From: Gari tellinella
Lineage: Eukaryota > Mollusca > Bivalvia > Cardiida > Psammobiidae
Assembly (NCBI GenBank): GCA_922989275.2
Contig: OV277866.1
Location: 31,265,246 to 31,329,245 of the forward strand
Length of the DNA stretch: 64,000 bases
Direction of reading: 5' to 3'
Shown: positions 11,158-22,979 of the stretch, one piece after another
Layout: each line of letters opens with the position of its first letter
How positions within the stretch are numbered: the first letter of the stretch is position 1
Program-made: the position numbers and the translations under genes
The notes under the pieces: model-generated
Database searches by the model: none
What the model was told of the DNA's origin: nothing
Seen by the model: only the letters and a program-made list of their open reading frames with translations

Positions 11158-11548
11158 TCAGCTAAATACAGCTGACTCAGGCGCCTATACAAGAGCGCAA
11201 CCACCAATTGTACCTCACATAATTAGGTAGACAATTTTACTTATTTGGATTTATGGGCGGTTTAAATCGGTTAGACTGCAAATGACAAGTCATAGAAATA
11301 GACGTGCTTGCTTCGGAGCTTTGTTGATTGCCAAGTCTCAGAACTGCAACTTTTCTGTTGTAATTAATTGAGCACCTTCGGGTGGGTTTGGTCCAGAGAA
11401 AATATTCCGAACGGTAGATTGGAAGTCATCTGGCATAGTTGACAATATCTTTTGCAAAAGGTAAAATCAGATAGTGTTTTAAAAAACAAATGAAAGTTAG
11501 CAGTTTTAAAAGAACCGATCAACGATAAAACCATCAAATCAGTTGACA
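11158..11548. other. No feature recognised
   Basis: Unassigned sequence of about 390 bp. Confidence 0.4.
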
Positions 11549-11632
11549 AGGCACATTCTGCTTTCCTTTCAACCTATTTTAAGTGGTCACCTGTCACCAA
11601 AACTAGAAACAGGTTATGAGGTAAAGGGTTAA
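11549..11632 (-). repeat. M2 MITE fragment
   Basis: Half copy: GGCACATTCTGCTTTCCTTT ... AGGTAAAGGGTTAA, retaining one terminal repeat with its TTAA. Confidence 0.75.
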
Positions 11633-12159
11633 AGCTGCATTGAAATGTAGCAGAAAGCTCCTGATTTACTTTCATCTTGCTTAAACCCTGTTGGCTGTAG
11701 GAGATAACCATGTCATGCGATGGAGTAAAGAACTAACATTAACTGTCCTAGTGTTGTCAATTTACCATTGCATACCAGCGATGAGTATACTCGTCCTTTA
11801 CCAAAAATTTACTCATGGAAAGCGAACTAAGTCTATGCAAACAGTGCAGACACTATTCAGATGCTCTTTTGGCAGCATTTTGAGTAGTGTATGTGCTGTT
11901 TGTACTTTTTTCAATATATTGCAAAAAAGTCCACAAACCAACAGAACGAAATTGACGGCTGTTTAGCTCGCCTGTCATGACATTCCATGGTGAGCTATTG
12001 TGATCAAATTGTGTTCGTTGTCCTCTGTCCTTTGTCGTCGTCGTTCGTCGTTTTTCTTTGTTCTTCATACTCGATATATAGCTGGAACGAGGCGTCATTC
12101 AAATTGTAAGTATAGTCATGGTCTCAAATGAATGTATACAGTAGTGTACAGTGGTATAT
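11633..12159. other. No gene recognised
   Basis: Contains a weak M7-like scrap (GCAAACAGTGCAGACAC at about 11838) and a GTCGTCGTTCGTCG simple stretch at about 12036. No exon is visible. Confidence 0.4.
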
Positions 12160-12310
12160 GGAAGCCGGATAGTGACATTTTAAAAAAATAGATTTTGAAA
12201 ATTCAAGTTAGTATCTTGAAAATTCAAGATACTATCTTGAAAATTCAAGATAGTATCTTGAAAATTTAAGATACTATTTTGAAATTTCAAATATTTTCCA
12301 AAGTTTTAAG
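12160..12310. repeat. M14 end with alternating inverted 'AAGATAGTATCTTG' units
   Basis: GGAAGCCGGATAGTGACA is followed by a run of alternately oriented units such as TATCTTGAAAATTCAAGATA. Each unit is self-complementary, so the run can fold on itself. The matching far end is not present. Confidence 0.65.
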
Positions 12311-12921
12311 TGTTAAGTTGCCATGACAACCTCGATTCTTCATGTCATACCAAAAACATTAGGAATTTGCATAAAGCTATTATATAAGTATCATTCAGGT
12401 AAATTGTGGTGAAAATCCATCAAAGGGTTTCACAAAGAAGACTGTTAAAACAATAGGGCTATGTTTGACCTTTAATCGCCTACCTTTAGGCTAAGGCATT
12501 TAAAATCCAAAACTAGCTTCAAAGACTACACATGAACCCTAGGGCAGGGCCAATTTTAACCCAGGTGTTTACTTTGAACAAACTTGGTAGAGGACCACTA
12601 CATACCATTATGCTACATACTAGTAACCAAATACCAATGCTCTAGGCAGTGTGGTTATGGTGAAGAACATTTTAAAATTTGCTATGTCAACCACAGTTTT
12701 AAGTGGATTCAATTTCGTTGAATACTTTTTGTAAGGATCAAGTTTCACTAAAGATGGTCAACTGGTTTTCAGCTAATAATTCGTTTAAAAAAAGTGGTTG
12801 ATGGATGGACAGATAGATGGACGTTGGATGAAATTATATAAAAATAACTCACACCGAACATAATCTCTGATGAGCTAAGAACATTGACGAAAGATGTACG
12901 ATGCACAAAGGACATTCCTAA
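12311..12921. other. No gene recognised
   Basis: Moderately AT-rich unassigned sequence with a short GATGGATGGACAGATAGATG microsatellite-like run near 12800. Confidence 0.4.
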
Positions 12922-13186
12922 GGAAGCCGGATAGTGCCACTTTAGGAAATATTTTGATTTGTATCTTGAAGTGATTATCTTTTTTTTTTTCTTTTTTTTT
13001 TATCTTAAGTGATTATCTTGAATTTTCAAATTAGTAAATATCCCGAATTTTCAAGTTACTTTCTTAAATTTCAAGATGCTATCTTGAATTTTCAAGATAT
13101 TATCTTGAACTGTCAAGATACTATCTTAAATTTTCAAGATAAAAAAAGTAAAAAATATTTCTTAGAGTAGCACTATCCTGCTTTCG
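12922..13186 (+). repeat. M14 MITE
   Basis: Starts GGAAGCCGGATAGTGCCACT and ends AGTAGCACTATCCTGCTTTC, with GAAATATTTT/AAAATATTTC extending the arms. The interior repeats ATCTTGAATTTTCAAGATA units in both orientations, as in the partial copy at 12160. Confidence 0.75.
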
Positions 13187-13462
13187 TAGTGGTATAAGCG
13201 GGTCACATTATTTAATTTTAGGCACACCGTACTTTTTGTAAAATAGTGAATAACGTGATGTAAATTACTCAGAATACGGAACAAGTAATGGATCCAAACT
13301 TCAAACGGTTACATAAGAAAATTATCTTTTTTACTTCTAACTAACAAACACGACACAGGCGACATGGTGACTACAATAGCTCGAGTATAAGGGAAGGGCT
13401 AAATATGATGATGAAAACAACAAATAAACATGCTGAAAATGAAACGTCCTTTGTTTGCATTC
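13187..13462. other. No feature recognised
   Basis: Short unassigned segment; no exon signs. Confidence 0.4.
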
Positions 13463-13535
13463 AATGGAATACGAACCTCGGACCTCATGTTTTACAGTCC
13501 TTAGAGTCCTACGCGTTAGCCATAAGACCATTGCA
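13463..13535 (-). repeat. tRNA-like sequence, possible SINE head
   Basis: On the minus strand GTCTTATGGCTAACGCGTAG resembles an A box and D arm, and GAGGTTCGTATTCC a B box about 45 bp downstream. Neighbouring stems do not pair convincingly, so it is called SINE-like rather than a tRNA gene. Confidence 0.4.
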
Positions 13536-14089
13536 ACTCATATTTATGAGATGTATCATGTCTTCTATTAATACTCAAGTGATATCCTTACGCAGGTTAT
13601 ATACCGTAATACGTCAGCGCTTTGATAACAAAATGAAATTTAGTACACTTTTTGGTGTAACTAATAAAGAAATATAGCTAATTTAGGTTTTGTTCTAAAG
13701 GTTTATCTAGTATGATATGTCTGAAAGTCATCCACGCCTTGTTATTTCTTTCCATTACAAGTGCAAACTTCTTGTGTTGTAAGGTTTATTCAAATATTTG
13801 GTTTGACATATAGTTTTGCTTCTACGCCGTCAAAAACAAAAACCTTAATAGTCAAAAGAGACTAGACTTTACTGAAAACTGGTATTGGCATTGTCCATTT
13901 AAATAATCTACGTACCCGGTGTCTGATAAAGATCCAAACTATTTGACACACATTTCAATTTTTTTTAATCAACCAGGTCGCCGCGTAAGACTCATTTCAA
14001 TATTTCTTATGTAAAAAATATCGTAAATTTAAATTCGAGAACTTAAAGGAAACGACAATTGTTTGACCCTTTCACTGTCTACATGTTCG

Positions 14090-14492
14090 TGAAATTTTAC
14101 CCCTTTACCAGTTCATCGTCGTCCGCTTCAATTTTGTTGTCTGCAGTGTCGTTTCAAAGTTAAAAAATAAGGCATTATGACTAAAGAAATTTTAAAACGA
14201 GTGTCAAACAGTTTGGATACTGATCAAACCTTTCACGGCTGCAATATCGTCTGCTTATATTGTCGTCTGTTGTTGTTCCTCAAAGTTACATGTACGAGCG
14301 TAAGTGGACATTTTGATAGAAGAAATACAATGACGAGTGACAAACAGCTTGACTCAAGATCAGACGCCGCGTTACACGGCGTCTGATCTGGAGTCAAGCT
14401 TTTTACACATTTGACTCCCTATAACGACTTCCTCCGAACACCACACAATGTGTGTATCCCATTGGGTGTCGTTATAGAGAGGGAGCACTGTA
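14090..14492 (+). repeat. Chimeric MITE: left half M5, right part M3
   Basis: The left part (CCCTTTACCAGTTCATCGTC ... GTGTCAAACAGTTTGGATAC) is the left half of M5 up to the first hairpin arm. From about 14230 it continues as M3 (GGCTGCAATATCGTCTGC ... second full hairpin ... GAGGGAGCACTGTA). The junction lies inside the shared hairpin core. Confidence 0.7.
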
Positions 14493-14666
14493 AAACTGCT
14501 TTGCAACAGTTATTACTAAATCGTCCATAACATGATTGGTAACATAATTATATGAACACGTGGGAAGAGGCGACGTCATGTAGAGGACTTATTGCCATCA
14601 TTTGCCCAGACGCTCATTGCAGTGAATACCGTTTCACGTTTATTTGATTAGCTCGAAAAATACATG

Positions 14667-15072
14667 TACAGTGAAACCCCTCTAAACCGGACATGTGTGG
14701 GGACCAAACAATGTCCGGTTTAGAGGGGTTTCCGGTTTAGAGGGGTTTTAACCCAACGTTTGTTTCTAGTATGGAAGATAGCTGATCACTTAAAGCAGGT
14801 TGAAAAAAAGCCAGAATGCGCCTAAAGGCGCATTCAGCTTTACTTTCAATCTGCTTTAAGCTATAATCTGCTACACTATAGAAAATATGTCTGATGGTAC
14901 ATATTCATGAATGTATTTTCTTCAGTGAAGGAATAAATCAAAAGCATAAAAAGGCACATTTATGATGTAATGGGTTAAAATAATGAAGGGTTGGAAACGG
15001 GACCAAAGTTTTTGTCCGGTTTAGAGAGAATTCCGGTATTTAGAGGTTCCGGTTTAGGGGGATTTCACTGTA
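14667..15072 (+). repeat. M9 MITE (TA-type) carrying a nested M2
   Basis: Outer ends TACAGTGAAACCCCTCTAAA and GGGGGATTTCACTGTA with TA borders. The body consists of CCGGTTTAGAGGGGTTT repeats. An M2 element (14748-14978) sits inside at a TTAA. The same combination at the same internal position occurs at 31393-32019. Confidence 0.85.
14748..14978 (+). repeat. M2 MITE nested in M9
   Basis: TTAA at both ends. Hairpin CACTTAAAGCAGGTTG ... CAATCTGCTTTAAG. TTAACCCAACG and GTAATGGGTTAA are diverged M2 ends. Confidence 0.8.
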
Positions 15073-15099
15073 GACGCTTGTACAGAGCGTTAGTGTCCC

Positions 15100-15500
15100 C
15101 TTAAGCATTAGTGTGTTCGTTGACATTGGTGTTTGCCTTTGCGTTGGTTTTAATGTTGTCGATTGTGTTGATATCGGCAACAGTGTTGTTGTTGTTGTTG
15201 TCTTTAATATTGGTGTTGTCGTTTTTGAGTTGGTAATATCGTTGTTGTTAATTTAGGTAATGAAGTTGGCGCTAGTGTTCGTTGGTGTTGTCGTTTATGT
15301 GTTGGGTTTATCGTTGTCGTTCAGTTTGGAAATAGGTGAAGTGTTGTCGTTTTCGTGTTGGTAATATCGTTGTCGTTCATTTTGGTGATGTCGTTTGCGT
15401 TGTTGTTGTTGTTGTTGGTGTTGATGATTTGTTTGAATGTTGGCATTAGCGTTGATTCTTGCGTTTACATTGGCATTGGCATTGGCCTTGTCATTTGGGG
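15100..15500 (+). repeat. Degenerate (GTTGTT)n-rich low-complexity tract
   Basis: Irregular repeats of GTTGTTGTT, GTGTTGTCGTTT and GCATTGGC. No frame with protein character. Confidence 0.7.
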
Positions 15501-15973
15501 GCTTTCTGTATCGCTTTCGTCCTGTATATAGCTCTAATTCAACTTAAATACTAACAGTCGGACATTTTAATTCTTTTTTAGTCGGCAACACGTTTTTTCA
15601 GATAGGTAGGCATACTCATACAATATTTGCTCACACACAAGTTTGACTGTACATACATGTCGTTTATATTTTTATGCTATAATTATCACATAAATTAATT
15701 ATTTATTGAATTGTATTGTGTATATATGTATTGTAAAGTTGTTAATTAGGTACATTTATCATATAGAAATAGATCTGATATGTTTACTTAGAGAATTTTA
15801 AAGATCAAACTGAAAATAATAATGCATTAGTGTTATACTGTTCAAGATTTGTTATTTACACATGAATATTCAATAGATATAGGCAATATATAGCGCAAAT
15901 AAAACGACGTTTTAACAAGTAGGAAAGATCTAGACCAGTGAAATTATATATCAAAAGAGATACCACAGATATT
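15501..15973. other. AT-rich, no feature recognised
   Basis: Nothing identifiable beyond AT-rich sequence. Confidence 0.4.
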
Positions 15974-16157
15974 TTAAACCCTTAATTAATGGTATATTTC
16001 TAGTATTGAAAAAAGGTGACCACTTAAACCAGGTTGAAAGTAAAGCAAAGTGAGCCCAAATGTGCGTTCTGTTTTACTTTAAGCCCGCTTCAAGATACCA
16101 TCTACTAGAGAACAGAAAACATTAATTATGATACATATCTATGGCGTAAAGGGTTAA
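15974..16157 (+). repeat. M2 MITE, shortened
   Basis: TTAAACCCTTAAT ... GGCGTAAAGGGTTAA with the hairpin CTTAAACCAGGTTGAAAG ... CTTTAAGCCCGCTTCAAG. Lacks part of the right half. Confidence 0.7.
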
Positions 16158-16313
16158 AACAACATGCAGGTATGGTAATGATCAAGTATCTATATGTCTA
16201 TTGTAGCTGCCATAACACATAGAAGAGAATATTAATCAAATAATTTACTCAAAAGTAGAATACAATGTATTTGAAAACGTGGAATTTTATCTATCTCAGA
16301 ATCATTTCTTTTC

Positions 16314-16435
16314 CTAGCAAACAATGTATACTCTGATCAGACAGCTCCTTATGGAGGTATCTCATCTGGGTCTACATTTTCAGCAAAACCTACTACATAT
16401 GTATCGACATAATTAGCGGGCTAAAGGTTAATAGT
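16314..16435 (+). repeat. M7/M4-like MITE fragment
   Basis: AGCAAACAATGTATACTCTG / ATCTCATCTGGGTCTACATT forms a diverged core, followed by GCGGGCTAAAGGTTAA like an M4 end. Confidence 0.45.
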
Positions 16436-16529
16436 GTACAAACGGCCAGGGGCTCAATAGCCAAAAAACAAAGCCAACATGAAACCATCGCAATATTAAA
16501 CATTAACGCACATGGCATAATTCAAGTTT

Positions 16530-16740
16530 TGAAGACAGGTGGTGAGTTAAAGCAGGCTGAAAGTAAAGCAGCATGCGCCTTAAGATGCATTAAGCTCTAC
16601 TTTCAGCCATCATTACGTTACCATTTGCTAAGATAATAGATCTAGCAATTATTTTTAATCAAATTTGTTGTAAATAGTTATGACTGCATAAATTGAATGC
16701 GCTAAAAGGCGCTTCTGTGTGGTAATGTGTCAAATAGTGC
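16530..16740 (+). repeat. M2 MITE, diverged copy
   Basis: Hairpin arms GTTAAAGCAGGCTGAAAG and CTTTCAGCCATCATTACG, then the usual right half with GCTAAAAGGCGCTTCTGT. Ends are eroded. Confidence 0.6.
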
Positions 16741-16974
16741 GATAGTTAGACTGGTACAGGTCTAAGGACAATTGGTATAAAGTCATATTAAACGAAATGT
16801 ACAGCTTACGTCAGCTGCAAACTAAAATATGCGGGATGTAGAAAACTTGGTGCATTGTAATAAATTTCCTAAACAGTAATTTAACTTTTTTATAAATCTA
16901 AAATTATAGTGGAAAATGAAACTTCAACCCCTGAGTAGCAAATATTCATCACTAAACTACATTTTGAAGCATTA

Positions 16975-17224
16975 TACAGTGGATAATCTGTTATTCTTTC
17001 CCGTTTAAACGCAAACGTACGCAAACGCAAAGCACTAAAACGTAGAAAAGAACAACTTTTGGACAATTCTGATAATTCTTGTTTATCTTGGTGGCAAACA
17101 GTTTGGAGCCTGATCAGACGCCGGGTTACCCGGCGTCTGATCTGGCTTCAAACTGTTTGCACTGCAAATAATAGTTTTAGCGTTAACGCGTTTATTGGGA
17201 AAGAATAACAGATTCTCCACTGTA
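16975..17224 (+). repeat. M1 MITE, full length
   Basis: TACAGTGGATAATCTG ... AACAGATTCTCCACTGTA, TA borders, core GATCAGACGCCGGGTTACCC. 250 bp. Confidence 0.9.
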
Positions 17225-17504
17225 AGTGACTACACTATGTGCCTAATTTAACAATGGCTCAAATGGGTTAAGAATGGTTGCAGCCTATTTCATTTTAAAG
17301 ACGACATTAACCAAACGCTCTTTTGCCAAACCGAGCCTTTTATATGTTCCTATTTAGAAGACTGACCGTGTTGAAATGGACGTCTATAAATCCAAATCCA
17401 AATCAATTTTATTGTACACGTACATGCTTGTCAACCATAAGTCACGCAATGCCAATAAGGGCAATGTTTAACCCATATCACCCTAAGCGCAACTTGACCA
17501 ACAT

Positions 17505-17575
17505 TTGAAAACATTTCGGATCCAGATTAGACGCCCCGTTAAGCGTCGTCTGGTCTGCATCCTAACGTTTGCCAC
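17505..17575. repeat. Isolated hairpin-core fragment
   Basis: CATTTCGGATCCAGATTAGA ... TCTGCATCCTAACGTTTGCC, a decayed copy of the shared core without recognisable family ends. Confidence 0.5.
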
Positions 17576-17763
17576 GCAATATAATCATAGTTTCTTCAAT
17601 TTGATATAATTTAAGATATGATTTTTTTACATTTATGTGGACGATATATTTGAAGCAGGCAACAATTCATCATGCTCAAGATAAACAGACATCTCGGCGT
17701 CGCATTCAACAAACTTTTTAGCCAAAGGAGGAAATTTTATGTATGAAGTTTCCAATTTCCTCA

Positions 17764-18003
17764 TACAGTGAAGAAAACGTTATTCTTTCCCAATACACGC
17801 GTTTACGCTAAAACTATTATTTCGCAAGCACAGAGTTTGGAGCCAGATCAGACGCCGGGTAACCCGGCGTCTGATCAGGCTCCAAACTGTTTGCCACTCA
17901 GATCAAAATTAATAATAAGAATTATCAAAATTGTGTCATTTTATCCATTTTAGTGCGTTTCGTTTGCGTTTAAACGGGAAAGAAGAACGTTTTCTCCACT
18001 TTA
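17764..18003 (-). repeat. M1 MITE
   Basis: TACAGTGAAGAAAACG ... CGTTTTCTCCACTTTA with an intact GATCAGACGCCGGGTAACCC core. Belongs to the sub-group with AACGTT instead of ATCTGTT in the ends. Confidence 0.85.
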
Positions 18004-18129
18004 AGCGTTATAGAATATTGAATATTACTGTTGAAGTGGTTAGTTGGTGTTAGTCAGTTACCCTGTGAAGCCATGGCGATACGATATGGGGTAGGAATAT
18101 CATTACTCTGTTTTATCCATCTTATTTTG

Positions 18130-18525
18130 TCACAATATATGCAATATAACTAATTATTCACTAACAGTGAGAAGTAAACTGGTGGATGGATATTTTTCTT
18201 TGTCACCATATACTAGCAGTGAGAGATAAACTGATTAATTGGTATATTTCTTTGTCACCATATATGCATATTCACGAACAAAGAGCGATAAACTGGTGAA
18301 CCAATGTATTTCTGTGCCACAATATATGCAATATATTCATTAACAGTGAGAGATACACTGGTGGATTGATATATTTCTTTGACACCATATATGCAACATT
18401 CACTTACAGTGAGAGAAAAACTGGTGGATTGATATATTTCTTTGTCACCATATATGCAATATTCACCAACATTGACCGATAAACTGGTGGACTGATATAT
18501 TTCTATATTGCCTAAAATAAGGTTA
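18130..18525 (+). repeat. Minisatellite, ~60-bp unit, about 6 copies
   Basis: Unit: TTCACTAACAGTGAGAGATA..., then CTGGTGGATTGATATATTTC and TTTGTCACCATATATGCAAT. Units vary by small indels. The open frame on the minus strand is a by-product of the repeat period. Confidence 0.85.
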
Positions 18526-18529
18526 TCTG

Positions 18530-19382
18530 ACATTTTAATAAAATAGTAATTAAATTCAGATTAGGCTGACAGCTATGGTCAGAAGAGGACTGATTAATTG
18601 TTGGGATGATTTAAATCCATTTTGATAAGAGACATACATATCTGAATGCTACAGAAAGCATTGTATCAAGTTTCTTTCTCTTCCAATTTTGTGGTCGGAC
18701 TTTAATTTTCTGGTACTTGCAGTTTACTTAACGTTTTACTTAATGCATGCGTATTTCATTTCTCACATATTAATAATGTTCTATAAAACCAGGTTGCAAC
18801 TAGATCAAGTTCCAAAACAAATGGCTGTTGATCTTGATATAAGCACCAAAAATATACACTTTGAAATAATAAGAAGCATAGAAATAGTTTCATCCGTTTA
18901 ATACATTGTTTATCTAATCAAGAAACTTACAATGCTCATTAAATTTCTGCTACTCGTAGTAGATTTTCACACAGCATGTTATTTGGCTTAAGATATGATT
19001 ATTAGGGCTCGGATGGTGAAAAGTAGCTTATTTCACAGATTCATCGAGAGTAATGTGTATAACTTTATGTGGCTTGATTCATAATCATTGTAAAAGAAAT
19101 ATGGTTCAAACTTCTGTTTGTGTTTATTACACAGATTCTTAATGCATCCTACCGGGTGCAATAAGAATCGGAGCAATAACCTACACATATTGTTCAATAT
19201 ATTTTATCAGGCCATTTACACCAGATTTATGGACTTATCATGTGTGTGTTTACTGTGTGTATACCTCTACCGTTCTAGATCTATATGGGATTTTAAAAAA
19301 ATGTATATAGATATATGTAAACGGAAATGCAAAGGTCCGATATATGTATATAGACTATATGGCTCTACCGGCCAATGTATTG
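18530..19382. other. No gene recognised
   Basis: AT-rich. A segment near 18720-18830 resembles 20580-20680 (CTTAATGCATGCGT, AAACCAGGTTG), so a low-level dispersed repeat may be present. Confidence 0.35.
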
Positions 19383-19580
19383 TAAGACTTTTTTATTATG
19401 TGGGATTATGTTTGTCTTGCGTGTTGTTTTCTATTTAGTGTGTAGATGAAGGAATGGTATTGCGTGCGTGTGTGTGTGTGTTTGTTGTGGTATGACTGTG
19501 TGTGTGTGTTCTGCTTGAGAGGTGGGTGTATTGTTTGTGTTACGTTTCCTGCTTGAGTCTTTCGTATTTAAATTAAAAAA
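19383..19580 (+). repeat. Retroelement 3' tail copy
   Basis: TGTTTGTCTTGCGTGTTG ... GTGTGTAGATGAAGGAAT ... GAGAGGTGGGTGTATTG ... CTGCTTGAGTCTTTCGTATT closely matches the tail units at 34940-35466. Probably a separate, strongly 5'-truncated insertion. Confidence 0.65.
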
Positions 19581-20300
19581 TCGAGATGTGTATAAATTAG
19601 ATATCTACATGTCTGTAGACTATCTGTCATAAGACTGTTTTTGCTGTATGTTTGTCTCTACTGGTCTGTAATGTCTATTGTAAATTAAAACATAAATAAA
19701 ATTCAGCTAGATGTGTAGACTCTTGACTCCTTTCGTCCGTAGACAAGATCTATCATACTTTATTAGATTCTATACTCAATTCTAAAAGAAACTGTTCATT
19801 TTTTGTTTTCAAATATTTTTGATATTTAGAAGACGTATCGATTTAAAAATTCGCACCCAATATTTCATGTATATTTGCCATCCATCGATTATTTAGTATG
19901 GAGAGAGTTTTCCTTTATTGGGAAATACGTTATTTTGCATGTTTTGCACGTGCAGTGAGGAAAATGCACATGCCACCGAAAACGTGCATGAGTGTAATTC
20001 GTATGCCTTATACAAAGAAAAAAACCCACATTTTATTTCACATCGGTACACAACGAACTTGCTGAGATTGAGTGAAAATAGGCAAATTACAGTATTTGCA
20101 ATGCTTGTTCATTACAACAACGTCACTAACGTGAGTAGGACGTTAGGATACCAAAGAAACACAATCATTCGGTTACAACATACAAATGGAGTGGTAGATC
20201 GCCGAAGACAGTTAGCGGAGTAGATAACTGTAACAATCTTTCACTTCCGGAAACAAGCACCAACATTGGCATACATACTGCTTGGGGGTTGCTCTTTTGT
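19581..20300. other. No gene recognised
   Basis: The 101-residue frame at 19918-20223 has no recognisable motif and no splice context. Confidence 0.35.
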
Positions 20301-20309
20301 AAAAACCCG

Positions 20310-20560
20310 CTTGCCACTTAAAAATTCAAAATGGCCGTCATTTTCCAAGATGGCCGCCAAGGCATATACAGAAATATTGATTTTCGCCAAAAGTATGCAA
20401 TACTCTGTGTATTGCAATGGTCTGTGTGTCAAATAATGACTATGTAGAACTAAAGTTTGACCATGGAATGTCTCTATGGCTTCCTTTTACCACTTAGTCA
20501 GTAGTCACTAACAAATTAAAATGGCCACCATTTTTAGGATGTCCTCTACAGAAATACTAG
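20310..20560 (+). repeat. 'AAAATGGCCGCCA' repeat region
   Basis: AAATGGCCGTCATTTTCC, AAGATGGCCGCCAAGG and AAAATGGCCACCATTTTT occur within 250 bp, related to the units at 2930-3510. Confidence 0.5.
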
Positions 20561-20809
20561 GTTCTAACATGTTTTCTGGCCCTTGCAGCCTGCTTAACGA
20601 TTTACTTCATGCATGCGTTATTAATTTTTCACACATTTAAAAACGCTCCTAAAACCAGGTTGGAACCAAATCAATTGTGTATGTCCAAATACAGCTAGCC
20701 TGTATAAATCTAGATGTATGTGTCAAGTCAAGTACCTGTGGGTTTAATAGTATTGTTTCTTCGAGATGGTTTCAATGTATACATACTCAATGGGGTTTGG
20801 TGCAGATAA

Positions 20810-20950
20810 AGAGATGCTATTTTAACTCTTTGATCCCTAGTCCCGCATATATGCGTTATTTGCAAACACGTACCTGTGAGGAGTACCTTTGTCCTATACA
20901 AACAGTGAAGACCCTGATCAGAGGGCTCCTACATTGGTTGTCGTGTTGAC
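20810..20950 (+). repeat. M7 MITE, right-truncated
   Basis: CTTTGATCCCTAGTCCCGCATATATGCG and ACAAACAGTGAAGACCCTGA / TCAGAGGGCTCC are M7. The second hairpin arm is missing. Confidence 0.55.
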
Positions 20951-21126
20951 ATATATTGAAAAACAAAAACCTTAAGAAGTTAAAAAAGGACTAGACTTAA
21001 TTGAAAATTAGAATTGTCCATTTGAGGTTTCAGAAAGGAAAGGGTGAAATGACAAGAGGAAACATGAAGTAAGATTAAAGTTAATACAATTTCTGCTTTA
21101 CCTCAATCTCGCTTTAAACTGACTTC

Positions 21127-21477
21127 TACAGCGTTCCTTCCCTACAACGGCCCTCACAACAACGACTCCCTCATAACATCGACCCTTACGGCTATTCCCC
21201 AAACAGTACAAAATGTTAACACTTTAACTGCTGCAATATCGTCTGCTTCAAATTGTCGTCTGCTTTTTTTTCTCAAAATTATATTTTGATGGATTGAATA
21301 TAATGTCGGGTTGACAAACAGCTTGAATCCCGATCAGACGCCGCGTAACACGGCGACTGATCGGGATTCAAGCTGTTTGCAAATGTAAGCCAGCTTCCTT
21401 CCCTTTAACGACTCTCTCCGAACAACGCACACAACTTTTGTCTCCCATTGGATGCCGTTGTAGAGAGGGGCGCTGTA
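21127..21477 (+). repeat. M3 MITE, near full length
   Basis: TACAGCGTTCCTTCCCTACA ... AGAGAGGGGCGCTGTA. Internal hairpin CAAACAGCTTGAATCCCGAT / CAGACGCCGCG. 351 bp. Confidence 0.8.
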
Positions 21478-21579
21478 TCTGCAACTCTTGGTAGGCTGGA
21501 AACAAGTTTATGGAGCGTTCTGTCAAATAAAATCAGACAACCATGCACACACTGCACAGTTGTATATGATATTATTTTA

Positions 21580-21804
21580 TACAGTGGAGAATCTGTTATT
21601 CTTTCCCGTTTAAACGCAAACGTACGCAAACGCAAAGCACTAATACGTAGAAAAGAACAACTTTTGGACAATTCTGATATTTCATGTTTATCTTGGTGGC
21701 AAACATTACCCGGCGCCTGATCTGGCTCCAAACTGTTTGCACTGCAAATAATAGTTTTAGCGTAAACGCGTTTATTGGGAAAGAATAACACATTCTCCAC
21801 TGTA
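21580..21804 (+). repeat. M1 MITE with deletion of one hairpin arm
   Basis: Ends intact, but the core reads GGCAAACATTACCCGGCG; about 25 bp of the left hairpin arm is deleted. The deletion joins the left side directly to the loop, as expected from slippage across a hairpin. Confidence 0.85.
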
Positions 21805-22979
21805 AGATATAGAAAATACAAACAGTGACACGTACTGAAAATAGCATTAAAATTAATCTACAGTTATTTATAAAAGAAGTTGGTGAAAGCTCATTTTTAT
21901 ACTAAATCTGGCTATAATTGAAGCCAATGAAGTAGATTTTCTTGCTTTATAATACTAAAATTGATTGTACTGGTCTAGGAAATTTTCATTGTGGTCGCAA
22001 ACACATGTTGACTTCTGTCATAAGCAAAATAATAAATATTACTTTAAATTTGTAAATTGAGATCTAAGAAAGTTGACCCTAACAATTGTAATGCAATTTT
22101 ATTCACATTGAAATACAGACATAAACTGATATATTTAAAAAAACTTTTTAAGAAAAAACAAATGAAGAAGATCATCGTCAAATTATATAATGTTGACAAG
22201 TGCTATGTTCCAGTATTCTGGAGTAGGGGTCATTAAGGTTCATAATGTGTCTTATCCACTTATGTAATCTAATCGTGCATTATACCCTCGTGTAAGTGAA
22301 TAATTGTTCTTGAAATGATATATCAGAGCTATATTAGGACATGTTTGGTTATATTTTATGTGTGTTAAAAGTACGTCACAAGGCCAAACTTAAAGGAAGG
22401 CGTGTGAATACTCTAGTGGCCACAATCTTAATCAAAACAGGTTTAAATCTATATAAAAACCCTGGGGTGTTTCATTTATTGGTGAATTTACAATACCCAA
22501 TCCTACTGGTGTAAGATCACACCTAATATTATAGCTCACTTACTCTACACATAAGATTATTAAATGATTACTATTCATATATAGAAATGTTGTAGAACTT
22601 GATCTTTATAGTATCTAAATTTATAAATTCTACCTAATTTTTAAATTCCTATGGCGATCGCTGAATATTACATCTTTGAATTAAATTTTAATAACTTGCC
22701 AAAGAATTTAGATCTTGCCGCATATACACTTATTTAATACATGTGGTCTAATGATTATGTTGGTGATCAATGCTGCCTCTGATGAAATCTCATTAACAGT
22801 GGATGGCTAGAGTTATATCCTCTTCCTTTTCCCATTCAGTTCAAGGTCCCTCAAGATAAACGCCGCACGTGTAGATCTAGATCTAAATTTAGATCAACTA
22901 ATGAAAATAGAATATACCGTATTGTTCGTTTAGACATAGTTAAAGCGTGTATAAAAGATAGTTTGAGATTGGTGTTCCT
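21805..22979. other. AT-rich, no feature recognised
   Basis: Long unassigned stretch without exon, repeat end or RNA gene that I can identify. Confidence 0.4.

Noticed and set aside
18255..18533. 92-residue repetitive protein on the minus strand
   Set aside because: Direct translation of a ~60-bp minisatellite whose period keeps a frame open.
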